Assembly: GCA_021371805.1 (NCBI GenBank)
Contig: JAJFVM010000047.1
Coordinates: forward strand, 1 to 33,972
Length of the DNA stretch: 33,972 bases
Source of the DNA: a bacterium
Lineage (GTDB): Bacteria; Actinomycetota; Humimicrobiia; Humimicrobiales; Humimicrobiaceae
Reading direction: 5' to 3'
A program made the translations under genes and the position numbers. Positions 1-8,361 of this stretch are shown piece after piece. The notes below the pieces were generated by a model, which was not told the origin of the DNA, searched no databases, and saw only the letters and a program-made list of their open reading frames with translations. Numbering within the stretch: the stretch's first letter is position 1; each line of letters opens with the position of its first letter.

Positions 1-303
1 TTTATATTATCTTATTTTTAAAAAATATTTTTAAAAATCATACTTAATTTCAAAAACTTATTCATGATCTATTTGTATTAACAAATAAATGGTCATTTGC
101 CGATAAGCATATATACATAAATTAAATATTTATTATTAATATCAAAGCTAAGTTGCCTTAACTAATATTTACAATAACTATTATCATTTATATATAATTT
201 TAGGTATTATGGATAAGATTAAATAAACAGGAATAAGTTTCTTGAAAACAGGACAAATATATCTATTTAATGTCTCAAAAACAAAAATTTAAATTAAGCA
301 ATT
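1..303. other. AT-rich region with no gene seen
   Basis: No open reading frame with a credible start or ribosome binding site, no RNA gene and no clear repeat is visible. It lies downstream of the terminator of the substrate-binding protein gene and may lead into an unseen neighbouring gene. Confidence 0.5.
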
Positions 304-356
304 ATAAAAAATAGGAGTAAGCACTCTGGAATTGGACGCCTGCATTTACTTACTCC
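304..356 (-). terminator. Rho-independent terminator after the substrate-binding protein gene
   Basis: An 8-bp inverted repeat, GGAGTAAG (314-321) and CTTACTCC (349-356), encloses a loop of about 27 nt. On the minus strand it is followed by the tract TATTTTTTAT. It lies about 74 nt past the stop codon at 430, the expected place for the end of that transcript. Confidence 0.7.
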
Positions 357-429
357 AACTTTATATTATCATGAAAATTATTTTTATTTCAATATTATAA
401 TTTGTTATTTTTTATTATTTTATTATATT

Positions 430-1269
430 TTAAATCTTAAACCAATTATAATAAATCTTTGAGTAAGTTCCATCACTTCTCATATCTTTAAGTATCTGGT
501 TTATCTTGTCTTTTAAAGAACTGCCTTTTTTCAATACAATTGAGTACTGTATATTTGATTCTATCTTTTGAAGGAATTTGTAAGTTTCAGGATCTTCATT
601 CAATATTTTTACACCTATCGGAATTGAAATTAAAATACCATCGACTTCACCTGATTTTAGGGCATTTATTAATGTTACCACATCGTCATATCCGTTAACT
701 GCATAATTGGCTAAAAAATCCGGATCAAGATCTGCCGTTTCGCTTTTTAACATTCCGACTTTTTTATTTGCCAGATCTTCTTTTATCTTTATGCTGCTTG
801 TGCTCAAAGAAAGCGCCATGAACTCCAAAGTATAATATGGATCAGAGAAATCTGCCAGCTTTTCTCTTTCAGGAGTAGCTGGTACTCCTGAAATTATCAC
901 ATCAATTCCCGGGTCATTGATTTTATCAAATATTTCATCCCATGAAATCTGGCTGATCTTTAATTCCTTATCAAGCCTCTTGGCAATCTCCTGGGCAATA
1001 TCAACATCAAATCCTGACACCTTATCCTCCGTTAAAAAAGCAAACGGCGGAAAGGTGCTGTCAACGCCGACATTTAAAAAATTACTGTATGCTGTAACCT
1101 CAGCAGCAGAGGTTTTTAAGCTATCATCTGCAGCCAGGCTGCTCTTTTTATTGCATCCGAAAATTAAAAATGTTGATATCAAAAATACTAAAATAATAAC
1201 GGAAATTGCTATTCTGAGAATAACAGATTTATGATTTTTAAATAAATTTTTTATTTTATAAATATTAAT
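430..1269 (-). CDS. ABC transporter substrate-binding lipoprotein, amino-acid type (SBP family 3)
   Basis: This is an extracytoplasmic solute-binding protein of the polar amino acid type (SBP_bac_3), lipid-anchored and expected to feed an ABC permease that is not in the window. The mature part opens with LNVGVDSTFPPFAF and SGFDVDIAQEIAKRL, then ISGVPATPEREKLADFSDPYY, all typical of the family. The lipobox LIFGC is preceded by a hydrophobic run. A TTG start at 1182 would leave only nine residues before the lipobox Cys, too short for a signal peptide. Reading upstream in frame there is no ATG or GTG before the stop, but an ATT at 1269 has AGAAAGG (1277-1283) seven bases upstream and gives a lysine-rich n-region followed by a hydrophobic core, with the Cys at residue 39. 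I therefore prefer the ATT start (279 aa); TTG at 1182 (250 aa) is the conservative alternative. The ligand cannot be predicted from sequence. Confidence 0.85.
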   Translation of the reverse strand: MNIYKIKNLFKNHKSVILRIAISVIILVFLISTFLIFGCNKKSSLAADDSLKTSAAEVTAYSNFLNVGVDSTFPPFAFLTEDKVSGFDVDIAQEIAKRLDKELKISQISWDEIFDKINDPGIDVIISGVPATPEREKLADFSDPYYTLEFMALSLSTSSIKIKEDLANKKVGMLKSETADLDPDFLANYAVNGYDDVVTLINALKSGEVDGILISIPIGVKILNEDPETYKFLQKIESNIQYSIVLKKGSSLKDKINQILKDMRSDGTYSKIYYNWFKI

Positions 1270-1295
1270 TTTACAGCCTTTCTATTAAAAAACAC

Positions 1296-1325
1296 GTATT
1301 TTAAATATTTAAATATTTAAAATAC
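1296..1325. repeat. 30-bp perfect palindrome between the RACo-like and substrate-binding protein genes
   Basis: Positions 1296-1325 read identically on both strands: GTATTTTAAATATTT followed by its reverse complement. It starts about 38 nt past the stop of the RACo-like gene. On the minus strand it is followed by GTGTTTTTT, so it could be an AT-rich terminator. A perfect minus-strand TATAAT (1327-1332) lies directly upstream, so an operator over the start site of the substrate-binding protein gene is equally possible. Confidence 0.6.
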
Positions 1326-1362
1326 TATTATATTTGCCAGAGGAACTATCATGATTTGCGGC

Positions 1363-3315
1363 TTAAATTATCTCTTCAGGGGAAGGAAATGAAACACTGG
1401 AAGCAAAGTGATCGCTAAAAGAAGGAAATATGGTCAGTTCAAGGTAATTATCCGACTTCCCGATGTCTTCTGAAATTTTTCTCTGGCTTTTTGAAATCAG
1501 GGCCATCTTCGCTCCTATACTGGCCGCATTTCCTACCTGACTAATTTTATTTAATGATACGTTTGGGAACATACCTATATTAATTACATTCTTCGGGTCT
1601 ATATAAGAACCGAATGCACCTGCAATTATTATTTTGTCGATATCAGCAAAACTTATATTTGCATTTTCAAGCAATATTTCAATGCCTGTCCTCATAGCTC
1701 CCTTTGCAAGCTGAATCTCCACAATATCCTTCTGGTTAATGGAAATTAATTCATCGCACAGATACAATGCTTCTTTGATGTCCTTGATCTCTGCTTCCGA
1801 GAGTTCGCCGCTTGAATTCTTAATGGAATTTGCACCACAATCCTGTTTTTCTGCCAGCCTTTTTTTATGGAAATCCGGGATTAAAACATACTGAAGATTA
1901 CCCAGCTTATCTTTACAGATACATCCGTTTTTCAAAATAAATTTTCCACGTTTATCTATTATCTCTGCCTTTAACAATTCTGCTACTGCATCCAGGATAC
2001 CTGAACCGCAAATACCCACAGGTTCTTTATCATCAATTGTTTGAATTGACGGCACACAGGTCTTAGGATCTATTACTACTCTCTCTATAGCACCCGGTGC
2101 TGCTCTCATACCGTAACGGATATGCGCACCTTCAAAAGCCGGACCTGAGGCAGTTGAAACACTAAACATCTTGCCGTTGCTTATAAGAGCAATCTCGGTA
2201 TTGGTCCCGATGTCGATACCTATGCAATTACCTTCCATATTATATAAGCTTGTAGCAAGTATCATTGATATATGGTCCGAACCAATAAAGCCGGCAACAA
2301 CGGGCATAAGATAGATATAACCCCCTGAAGCAATATTTATCCCTATTTCTCTTGCTTTTAAATTAATGGACTCACTGGTCAGGGCAGGAAATGGCGATAA
2401 TCCGAGCTGTTTTACCGGAAAACCTAAAAAAAGATGGTGCATTGCTGTATTTCCGACTAAAGTCATTTCAAGTATTTCATCTGTCTTCAGGCCATTTGCA
2501 CTGCATAAATCCTCTACTACTGAATTAATTGAATCAACAACAACTTTCTGTATCCAATTTAAATTTGCTTTATTTTCAGATGCAAAGTCTATTCTGCTCA
2601 TTACATCTTCTCCAAAACTGATTTGAGGGTTCATGACTCCTTTTTTATCTACCGTTTTTCCTGTAAGCAAATCTACAAGCAAAACAGCAATTTTTGTTGT
2701 CCCCAGATCTATGGCAATTCCAAAATTTCTGGTGGTTGTGTCTTTGCCTTCTACCGATATTATTTCTTCATTTCTTACCGAAACAGTAATTTCCCAGCTG
2801 TTGTCCCGTATTATTTGGGGCATTTCACCTAAAACCTTAAAGTCAATTTTATTTACCGTAATATTATGAAGACTCTTTAACGAATCTTTTATCCTGTTAA
2901 AATCAGCTTTAACATCTTTAAGAGTTGCTCTTTCAAGTTTGATATAATATTTTTTAATTATTGAATCAACCTTGACTTCTCTCTCCTGTCCGACAACCTG
3001 AAGTTTTTGTTCCTCACTTAAAGATGATGCGGGAATGTATACCGTTGTATCTTCGTTAAATTCATGCTGACACGCAAGCCTTACCCCGTGTGAAATTTCA
3101 TCGTCTGAAAGAACTTTTAATTCCTGTTCATTAGGTTCTTTCTGTTTTCCATTCATAAATAATATTCTGCACTTGCCGCAGGTTCCTTTACCGCGGCATA
3201 CCGATTTAATCTCTATGCCGGCATCCTGAATTGCTTTCAGACAATTGGTTGGCTTTCCAAGAAAAAACCTTATTCCTATAGGTTCGACTTGTATCTTGAT
3301 TTTATTTTTTGACAT
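1363..3315 (-). CDS. RACo-like corrinoid activation protein (2Fe-2S ferredoxin plus ASKHA ATPase domain)
   Basis: This 650-aa protein resembles RACo, which uses ATP to re-reduce inactive Co(II) corrinoid proteins such as the Wood-Ljungdahl CoFeSP or methyltransferase corrinoid subunits (DUF4445 family). Residues 1-90 form a plant-type 2Fe-2S ferredoxin domain with Cys40, Cys46, Cys49 and Cys82. A linker domain follows to about residue 190. The rest is an ASKHA nucleotide-binding fold with FGIAIDLGTTKIAVLL, CIGIDIGTNTEIALI, CGSGILDAVAELL and IIAGAFGSYIDPKN. Length and domain order match the family. The start overlaps the end of the upstream GcvH-like gene by 14 nt, implying translational coupling. 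The corrinoid protein it would serve is not in the window; the Wood-Ljungdahl genes 16 kb away make CoFeSP a reasonable but unproven client. Confidence 0.88.
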   Translation of the reverse strand: MSKNKIKIQVEPIGIRFFLGKPTNCLKAIQDAGIEIKSVCRGKGTCGKCRILFMNGKQKEPNEQELKVLSDDEISHGVRLACQHEFNEDTTVYIPASSLSEEQKLQVVGQEREVKVDSIIKKYYIKLERATLKDVKADFNRIKDSLKSLHNITVNKIDFKVLGEMPQIIRDNSWEITVSVRNEEIISVEGKDTTTRNFGIAIDLGTTKIAVLLVDLLTGKTVDKKGVMNPQISFGEDVMSRIDFASENKANLNWIQKVVVDSINSVVEDLCSANGLKTDEILEMTLVGNTAMHHLFLGFPVKQLGLSPFPALTSESINLKAREIGINIASGGYIYLMPVVAGFIGSDHISMILATSLYNMEGNCIGIDIGTNTEIALISNGKMFSVSTASGPAFEGAHIRYGMRAAPGAIERVVIDPKTCVPSIQTIDDKEPVGICGSGILDAVAELLKAEIIDKRGKFILKNGCICKDKLGNLQYVLIPDFHKKRLAEKQDCGANSIKNSSGELSEAEIKDIKEALYLCDELISINQKDIVEIQLAKGAMRTGIEILLENANISFADIDKIIIAGAFGSYIDPKNVINIGMFPNVSLNKISQVGNAASIGAKMALISKSQRKISEDIGKSDNYLELTIFPSFSDHFASSVSFPSPEEII

Positions 3316-3730
3316 TTTTTTCTATTTCCTCTTTAATAAATTTCTCAAAATCCGCGCCTGTTTTCAACAGGTTTGCAATTTCCGCATCTTTATTTGAAGG
3401 TTTTATCTTTCCTATCCATCCCTCAGTATAACAAGACTCATTAATAAGTTCTGGTGAGTCCTCAAGTTCATTGTTTACTTCAATGATTTCTCCAGAAAAA
3501 GGAGAAAAAACTCTTCCGACCCATTTTCCCGATTCAAGGCTTGAAACTGATTTACCCTGTTCAACTTTGGCACCCTTCATTGGAAGTTCAATATATACTA
3601 TTTCCCCCGCCATCTTTTGAAAATAATCAGTAGCCCCGAATAATACATTACCGTCATCCAGGATTTTTGCCCAGTAGTGGTTCTTTTCGTAATATAAATC
3701 GTCCGGAAATTCATAATTTTCTATATTCAT
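3302..3730 (-). CDS. GcvH-like lipoyl carrier protein
   Basis: This 142-aa protein resembles the H protein of the glycine cleavage system, a small carrier with a swinging lipoyl-lysine arm. The GcvH pattern is clear: HYWAKILDDGNVLFGATDYFQKMAGEIVYIELP, then LESGKWVGRVFSPFSGEIIEVN, then ELINESCYTEGWIGKIKP. Lys69 sits where the lipoylated lysine lies, but the usual ESVKA motif is ESGKW. A strong AGGAGG six bases upstream fixes the ATG. No gcvT, gcvP or lipoate ligase gene is nearby; the partner is the overlapping RACo-like gene, with GlcF just upstream. Stand-alone GcvH paralogs are known to serve pathways other than glycine cleavage (for example the sHdr lipoate-binding proteins), so a glycine cleavage role should not be assumed. 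Confidence 0.85.
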   Translation of the reverse strand: MNIENYEFPDDLYYEKNHYWAKILDDGNVLFGATDYFQKMAGEIVYIELPMKGAKVEQGKSVSSLESGKWVGRVFSPFSGEIIEVNNELEDSPELINESCYTEGWIGKIKPSNKDAEIANLLKTGADFEKFIKEEIEKNVKK

Positions 3731-3877
3731 TAATTGCCTCCTGTTTGAAAAATAATTTGCTTTGATGATTTCATTTTTGTTTAAAAATCTTATTTCTATG
3801 ATTTTAAATTAATTAATCTACAGCATATACGAATTATGCAGTTTTTAAAAACTATTAAACAGACCAAAAGCTAATTT

Positions 3878-5089
3878 TTAAATTTCTTCGCCCTTAACAC
3901 TCTGCAACACAAGTTCAGGCAAGTCCATTACTTTGATTTTGGTGTTGGTTTCTTTTTTCTTCTTTTTAAGGGAAGAATCTATTGTCCTGTTGCATTGCTG
4001 GCATGAAGTTACGACAATATCTGCTCCCGTACTAATAATCTCATCTGCTTTTGCAAGTGCAATTTTGGATGCAAGCGCCTGATTTACTGATTCAAGATTT
4101 CCCCCGCCGCCGCAACAGTTCGAAAGTTTCCTGTTTGATGCCAGATCAACAAAATCAAGTCCGGGAATACTTTTTATTACCTCTCTTGGTTCTTCGTAAA
4201 TACCGGAATTTCTGCCCAAATCACACGGATCATGATAAGTTACTTTACCTGAAAGCGAATTGAGTTTTATTTTCCCTTCTTTTATCAGTCTTAACAAATA
4301 TTGGGAAATATGAAGAATCTCAAAATCAATTTTTTCATCACTATATTTCTGGTATTCATGTTTCCAAGTGTGATAACAGGAAGGACATGATAATACAAGA
4401 AGCTTTGCATTTTTTGATTTGACCGCCTCGATATTATGTTTTGCCAGATCGCCAATAACATCTTTTATACCTGAATTTATCAGTGGAAAACCGCAGCACC
4501 ACTCTTCTTCACCCAAAAGAGTATAATCAACTTTTGCACTGTCAAGATCCTGGACTATGGAACGCGGAATTCCAAAAGATCTTGGAGAAAAAGAAGAAAC
4601 GCATCCTACAAAGTAAACGACATCGGCTTTTTTCTTAACATATTTCTCAGGGCTGCTTTCCGGAAGCGGCTTTACCCAGTCAAACCTGCCTGCATTACTG
4701 TCAAAAGTTATATTATAAGCTTGTTTTATTCTTGCCTTCAATATATCCAGAACTTCAGGGTATTTTCCGGCATCGATTAAATCAGATTTTGCAACATTTA
4801 TCATTTCATCCAGTTTAACTCCGCTTGGGCATTCTCCTTTACATAAATTGCACGTAGTGCATGTAAACAGTTTTTCGGATATTTTGTCAGTGTATTCCAG
4901 TCTGCCTTTATTAATTGCCTCAAGCAGGCTCATCTTTCCTCTGGGAGAAAAACTTTCATTGAGAGTCTGCTTGTAAATCGGACAATAAGCAAGACATGTT
5001 CCGCACCTGCTGCAATTATACAGATCGTCACTTTTCTCAAGTATCTTATACTTATCTTTTTTACTTTTTATTTTTACTTCTGATTCCAA
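3878..5089 (-). CDS. glcF: GlcF-like Fe-S subunit of a 2-hydroxyacid (lactate/glycolate) dehydrogenase
   Basis: This 403-aa iron-sulfur protein pairs with a flavin dehydrogenase and passes electrons from a 2-hydroxyacid to a carrier. The N-terminus has two 4Fe-4S motifs, Cys26-29-32-36 followed by Pro and Cys77-80-83-87 followed by Pro. Two CCG (DUF224) modules follow, with EEWCCGFPL, SCPSCYHTW, SNCCGGGGNLE and TSCQQCNRTI, as in GlcF, LutA and HdrD. The first codon is TTG, with AAGGA placed six bases upstream. It lies 77 nt downstream of the GlcD-like gene in the same direction. Given the nearby racemase and the lactaldehyde-type microcompartment, lactate is the most likely substrate; glycolate cannot be excluded. 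Confidence 0.87.
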   Translation of the reverse strand: MESEVKIKSKKDKYKILEKSDDLYNCSRCGTCLAYCPIYKQTLNESFSPRGKMSLLEAINKGRLEYTDKISEKLFTCTTCNLCKGECPSGVKLDEMINVAKSDLIDAGKYPEVLDILKARIKQAYNITFDSNAGRFDWVKPLPESSPEKYVKKKADVVYFVGCVSSFSPRSFGIPRSIVQDLDSAKVDYTLLGEEEWCCGFPLINSGIKDVIGDLAKHNIEAVKSKNAKLLVLSCPSCYHTWKHEYQKYSDEKIDFEILHISQYLLRLIKEGKIKLNSLSGKVTYHDPCDLGRNSGIYEEPREVIKSIPGLDFVDLASNRKLSNCCGGGGNLESVNQALASKIALAKADEIISTGADIVVTSCQQCNRTIDSSLKKKKKETNTKIKVMDLPELVLQSVKGEEI

Positions 5090-5166
5090 AGCTTTTCCTT
5101 TTTTAATAATTATTTTAAATTATCCTTAAAGCTTAAAATAGTTTTTGATTCATACAATAAATCCGC

Positions 5167-6552
5167 TCATGCACTCCATATGCATTTCATTTTTTCAGGA
5201 TTCAAAATATTGTTCGGATCAAAAGCGCTTTTGATTTTTCCCATTAAATCATAAACAGGTCTACTTAGCTCAAGCTTCAGATATTGTGCTTTTGTTATGC
5301 CTATGCCATGTTCTCCCGATAGTGTTCCGCCTAAAGCAATTGTTGCTTTAAAAATTTCCTCAATTACCTTCTCGGTTTTTTCGGCTTCCTCCGGAATCCT
5401 TAAATCTGTCAGTATGGTAGGATGAAGATTTCCGTCTCCGGCATGCCCAAATGTTCCTATCATCATTTTATATTTCTGTGCAATTTCATTTACAGCATTT
5501 ATAAGGTCCACCATCTTGCTTCTTTGAACAGTGGCATCCTCAAGTATGGTCGACGGCCTTATTCTTGATAATGAAGAAAGAGCTGCTCTTCTTGCCTCCC
5601 AGAGTTTATCCCTTTCCTGCGCACTCTTTGCTTCTCTGACAGAAAGCGCATTGTTTGATTTACAAACTTTTAGCACGATATCAGCTTCGATCTCCACAGC
5701 TCCCTTTTGCCCGTCGACTTCAATTAAAAGCATTGCGCCGACTGTCCGGTCTAAACCTATCTTCAAAAAATCTTCAATTGCATTAATAGTAACCTTGTCA
5801 ACTATTTCCAGAGTGGCAGTAATAACCCCTTCGGCAACTATATCTCTTACAGTCTTGGCTGCATCAGTCATATCTTTAAAAAATGCAAGGATGCTTACTC
5901 TGTCTGCAGGAACAGGAAGCAGCCCAAGAGTTGCCTTTGTAATAATTCCAAGGGTTCCTTCCGAACCGCATATCAGATCTACCAGATTATATCCGGTTAC
6001 AGCTTTTACAGTGTTTGAACCCATATTTACAATTTCACCTGTAGGAAGTACGATTTCGATGGAATTTACATAATCTTTTGTAACTCCATACTTTAATCCT
6101 CTCAAGCCCCCGGCATTTTCAGCAATATTCCCGCCGATTGTGGAGCTTTTCATGCTGCCTGGATCCGGCGGATAAAATAGATTAAGGTGCTCAACAGCTT
6201 TACCTACATTTTCAGTTATGACACCTGCTTCAACGGTTGCCAGTAAATCTATGGGGTTTATATCCAGTATTTTGTTCATTTCGACCATTACAAGGCTGAT
6301 TCCACCGTTGACACAAAGACAGCCCCCGCTTAATCCTGTTGCCGCACCCCGTGGAGTTACGGGAATTTTATAATCATTTGCCAGTTTCATTATCCGGCTT
6401 ACCTGTTCGGCTGTTTGAACTTTAACTACAACATCGGGCATATATTCTAATCTTGTAGAATCATAACTGTAAGTTAATCTTTCTTCAAAAGAAGTAATAA
6501 CATCTTCAGGATTAACTATTTGTTCAAGTTCCGGAATATAATTCTTTTCCAT
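5167..6552 (-). CDS. glcD: GlcD-like FAD-dependent 2-hydroxyacid dehydrogenase (probably D-lactate)
   Basis: This 461-aa flavoprotein has the PCMH-type FAD domain (about residues 35-210) followed by the FAD-oxidase C-terminal domain. Diagnostic segments are VTPRGAATGLSGGCLCVNGG, PPDPGSMKSSTIGGNIAENAGG, GTFGHAGDGNLHPTIL and LSGEHGIGITKAQY, ending DPNNILNPEKM. These match GlcD and D-lactate dehydrogenases, which oxidise D-2-hydroxyacids to 2-oxoacids (D-lactate to pyruvate). Length is normal. The Fe-S partner follows at 5089. LarA lies upstream and could supply the D-isomer from L-lactate. It may act with an electron-transfer flavoprotein or a membrane carrier; neither is in the window. Confidence 0.9.
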   Translation of the reverse strand: MEKNYIPELEQIVNPEDVITSFEERLTYSYDSTRLEYMPDVVVKVQTAEQVSRIMKLANDYKIPVTPRGAATGLSGGCLCVNGGISLVMVEMNKILDINPIDLLATVEAGVITENVGKAVEHLNLFYPPDPGSMKSSTIGGNIAENAGGLRGLKYGVTKDYVNSIEIVLPTGEIVNMGSNTVKAVTGYNLVDLICGSEGTLGIITKATLGLLPVPADRVSILAFFKDMTDAAKTVRDIVAEGVITATLEIVDKVTINAIEDFLKIGLDRTVGAMLLIEVDGQKGAVEIEADIVLKVCKSNNALSVREAKSAQERDKLWEARRAALSSLSRIRPSTILEDATVQRSKMVDLINAVNEIAQKYKMMIGTFGHAGDGNLHPTILTDLRIPEEAEKTEKVIEEIFKATIALGGTLSGEHGIGITKAQYLKLELSRPVYDLMGKIKSAFDPNNILNPEKMKCIWSA

Positions 6553-6673
6553 TTATTATTCTCAGGTCCTTCTTATACTTTTTATAAAAATTGTTTAGTT
6601 AACCATCTCTACTTAAGCAAAATATAATAATTCAAATACGGAATTATTTAAAGCTGCCTTAATATTATTTTTT

Positions 6674-6790
6674 AAATAATTAGTTCTTGGTGAATAACTC
6701 AATTTTTAGTGAATTTTTTGTTTAAATTAAGCTTAAAATTTTCTCAATTTAGACTTTTTGGCTAATTGTTCACTATAAACTAATTAATTT
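6674..6790. repeat. Palindromic intergenic repeat, copy A
   Basis: An element of about 115 bp lies between LarA and GlcD. Its ends are inverted repeats, AATTAGTT (6678-6685) and AACTAATT (6778-6785), extended inward by GGTGAA and TTCACT. The sequence aligns over its length, by eye, with the reverse complement of 9051-9172 and more weakly with 15780-15895. It resembles a MITE or REP-type non-autonomous element; it encodes nothing. Confidence 0.65.
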
Positions 6791-6838
6791 TTATCTTGAT
6801 ACTGTACTACCAATAAAAATTATCCGTTTTTAATAAAC

Positions 6839-8113
6839 CTAAATAAACGGAACAGTGTATGGTCCTTCAGGGATAACATTTATGGTTGCATCTTTACCAT
6901 ATTTGTTAAGACCAATATTTACTGCTTCTTCAATAGAATTGGCGACTTTCAAAGTTGGCTCCGGAATTTTATATTGGCTTGCAAGTATACAAGGACTATA
7001 CAGATAGATTTCAGCTTTTCTTCTTGCTTTTACCAGTTCCTCCAATTCCCATTGGTCGATTTCAAAATAATCCGGTTCCTTTATCTTATTTATAAATGCT
7101 TCAAGATCGTCTACTTCGGTTGTTAATTTTACGAATTCTTCACTTCCTATTTCCTCTACGCATTCAGACGCTATTATTATCATGCCGCCTTTCTTTACGG
7201 CAGGTATTGCATTAACCATTCCCTTCACCGTCTGATACAAGTTAACATCAATTGGCAAACCTCCTCCGGAAGTAACAACAATATCGGCTTCCGCCTTTAT
7301 TTTGCTGCAGCTTGACTGGCTGCAAAATGAAGCGCCTTTATAAAATGCTTCTTCCAGATCTCCGCTGAATATTCCCGTTATCTCCTTATTCTTATCTATC
7401 GTAACATTAACAATAAAATCAACTCCTGCTTTTTTAGCTATTTCCGTAGACTCCAGATGAAACGGGTTGTTTTCAAGATTTGCTGTTGAGGCATAAGGAG
7501 ATTCAAGGATTTCCGGCCCATGAAAATGCTTGAACATATCCATGTAGCTGATACCCGGACATATGGCTTTTCTGCCGCCTGAAAATCCTGCCATAAAATG
7601 AGGCTCGATAAGCCCGGTAAGTATTTTGAAATCACATGCAAGATAAGTTTTGTCAATAATTATAGGTGTTCCTCTTTTTGTTTTCCCTATATATTCACAA
7701 GTTTCCCTGTCCCTGGCATAATGATTGATGATATTGTAATTTTCCTTAATCTGCTTACCAACCAACTTTTCAAGCTCCTCATTCAAATTCGGCCTGTGAA
7801 GTCCTGTTGCAATAAGAATTGTAATCTGTCCTTTTTTTATTCCATAACTTTCAAGCTCGCCAAGTAGTGCCTCCAGAATTAGTTTTGTGGGCACAGCTCT
7901 TGTTGAGTCTGAAATTACTATACAGATTTTTTGTTTACCCTTTATTTTTTCCTTAAGCGAGCTGCTTCCAATCGGATTATTAAAGCTTTTTATTAAGGCA
8001 TTTTTAGGATCTACAATAGGAGATGCACCTTTGCTCTCAATAACTTCAAGCAGATTTGCTTCATTAATTTCAACTTCCAGACCTTCGCTGCCGTAATTTA
8101 ATTTAACTTTCAT
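6839..8113 (-). CDS. larA: LarA-family nickel-pincer racemase (probable lactate racemase)
   Basis: This 424-aa protein belongs to the LarA/DUF2088 family, which racemises or epimerises 2-hydroxyacids using a covalently bound nickel-pincer nucleotide. The known Lactobacillus plantarum LarA site can be aligned with a constant offset: Asp69 and Arg72 in SDSTR, His106 in ATGLHRPN, His172 in EPHFMAGFSGG, the cofactor-binding Lys182 in GGRKAICPG, and His198 in FHGP. The ATG has AAGGA five bases upstream. The cofactor-making genes larB, larC and larE are not in the window. LarA relatives act on several 2-hydroxyacids. Lactate fits because a lactaldehyde-type microcompartment lies upstream and a GlcD/GlcF dehydrogenase downstream: L-lactate from L-sugars would be converted to the D form and oxidised. 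Confidence 0.87.
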   Translation of the reverse strand: MKVKLNYGSEGLEVEINEANLLEVIESKGASPIVDPKNALIKSFNNPIGSSSLKEKIKGKQKICIVISDSTRAVPTKLILEALLGELESYGIKKGQITILIATGLHRPNLNEELEKLVGKQIKENYNIINHYARDRETCEYIGKTKRGTPIIIDKTYLACDFKILTGLIEPHFMAGFSGGRKAICPGISYMDMFKHFHGPEILESPYASTANLENNPFHLESTEIAKKAGVDFIVNVTIDKNKEITGIFSGDLEEAFYKGASFCSQSSCSKIKAEADIVVTSGGGLPIDVNLYQTVKGMVNAIPAVKKGGMIIIASECVEEIGSEEFVKLTTEVDDLEAFINKIKEPDYFEIDQWELEELVKARRKAEIYLYSPCILASQYKIPEPTLKVANSIEEAVNIGLNKYGKDATINVIPEGPYTVPFI

Positions 8114-8209
8114 AATATTCCTTAAAATAAATAATTTATGGGTTTACTAAACTATTAACGAATCTACAAAAACTTACATTATTTTATTTATTTTATTATT
8201 CTTTGGCAA

Positions 8210-8238
8210 GATTAAAATAAATCGGATTAAAATAAATC
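8210..8238. repeat. Short tandem direct repeat
   Basis: The 14-nt unit GATTAAAATAAATC occurs at 8210-8223 and again at 8225-8238, a 15-nt period. It lies in the gap between LarA and the first BMC-T gene. It could be a protein-binding site or a simple duplication. Confidence 0.45.
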
Positions 8239-8244
8239 AGAAAT

Positions 8245-8285
8245 ACCGGAAGTAAAAAATATCAGATCTGTTTTGCTTTTCCGGT
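8245..8285 (-). terminator. Hairpin between the BMC-T gene and larA, possible terminator or attenuator
   Basis: ACCGGAA (8245-8251) and TTCCGGT (8279-8285) form a 7-bp inverted repeat around a loop that itself holds the palindrome CAGATCTG. On the minus strand it is followed by ATTTCTGATTTATTTT, only a weak T tract. It may reduce readthrough from the shell genes into larA. Confidence 0.4.
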
Positions 8286-8361
8286 AAAACTTTAAGGGTA
8301 AGACATTCTATAAATTTAAATTTAATTATCTCAGGAGCTTTTGAAGTAAGTTTTAGGGGGG

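Noticed and set aside
3806-3825. Possible fourth copy of the palindromic repeat upstream of the GcvH-like gene
   Set aside because: Only about 18 bases resemble the end of copy C, all AT-rich; not enough to call.
5531-6073. 180-aa plus-strand reading frame
   Set aside because: It lies entirely antisense to the well-supported GlcD-like gene, has Ser/Thr/Ile-rich composition typical of an antisense shadow, and shows no known motif.
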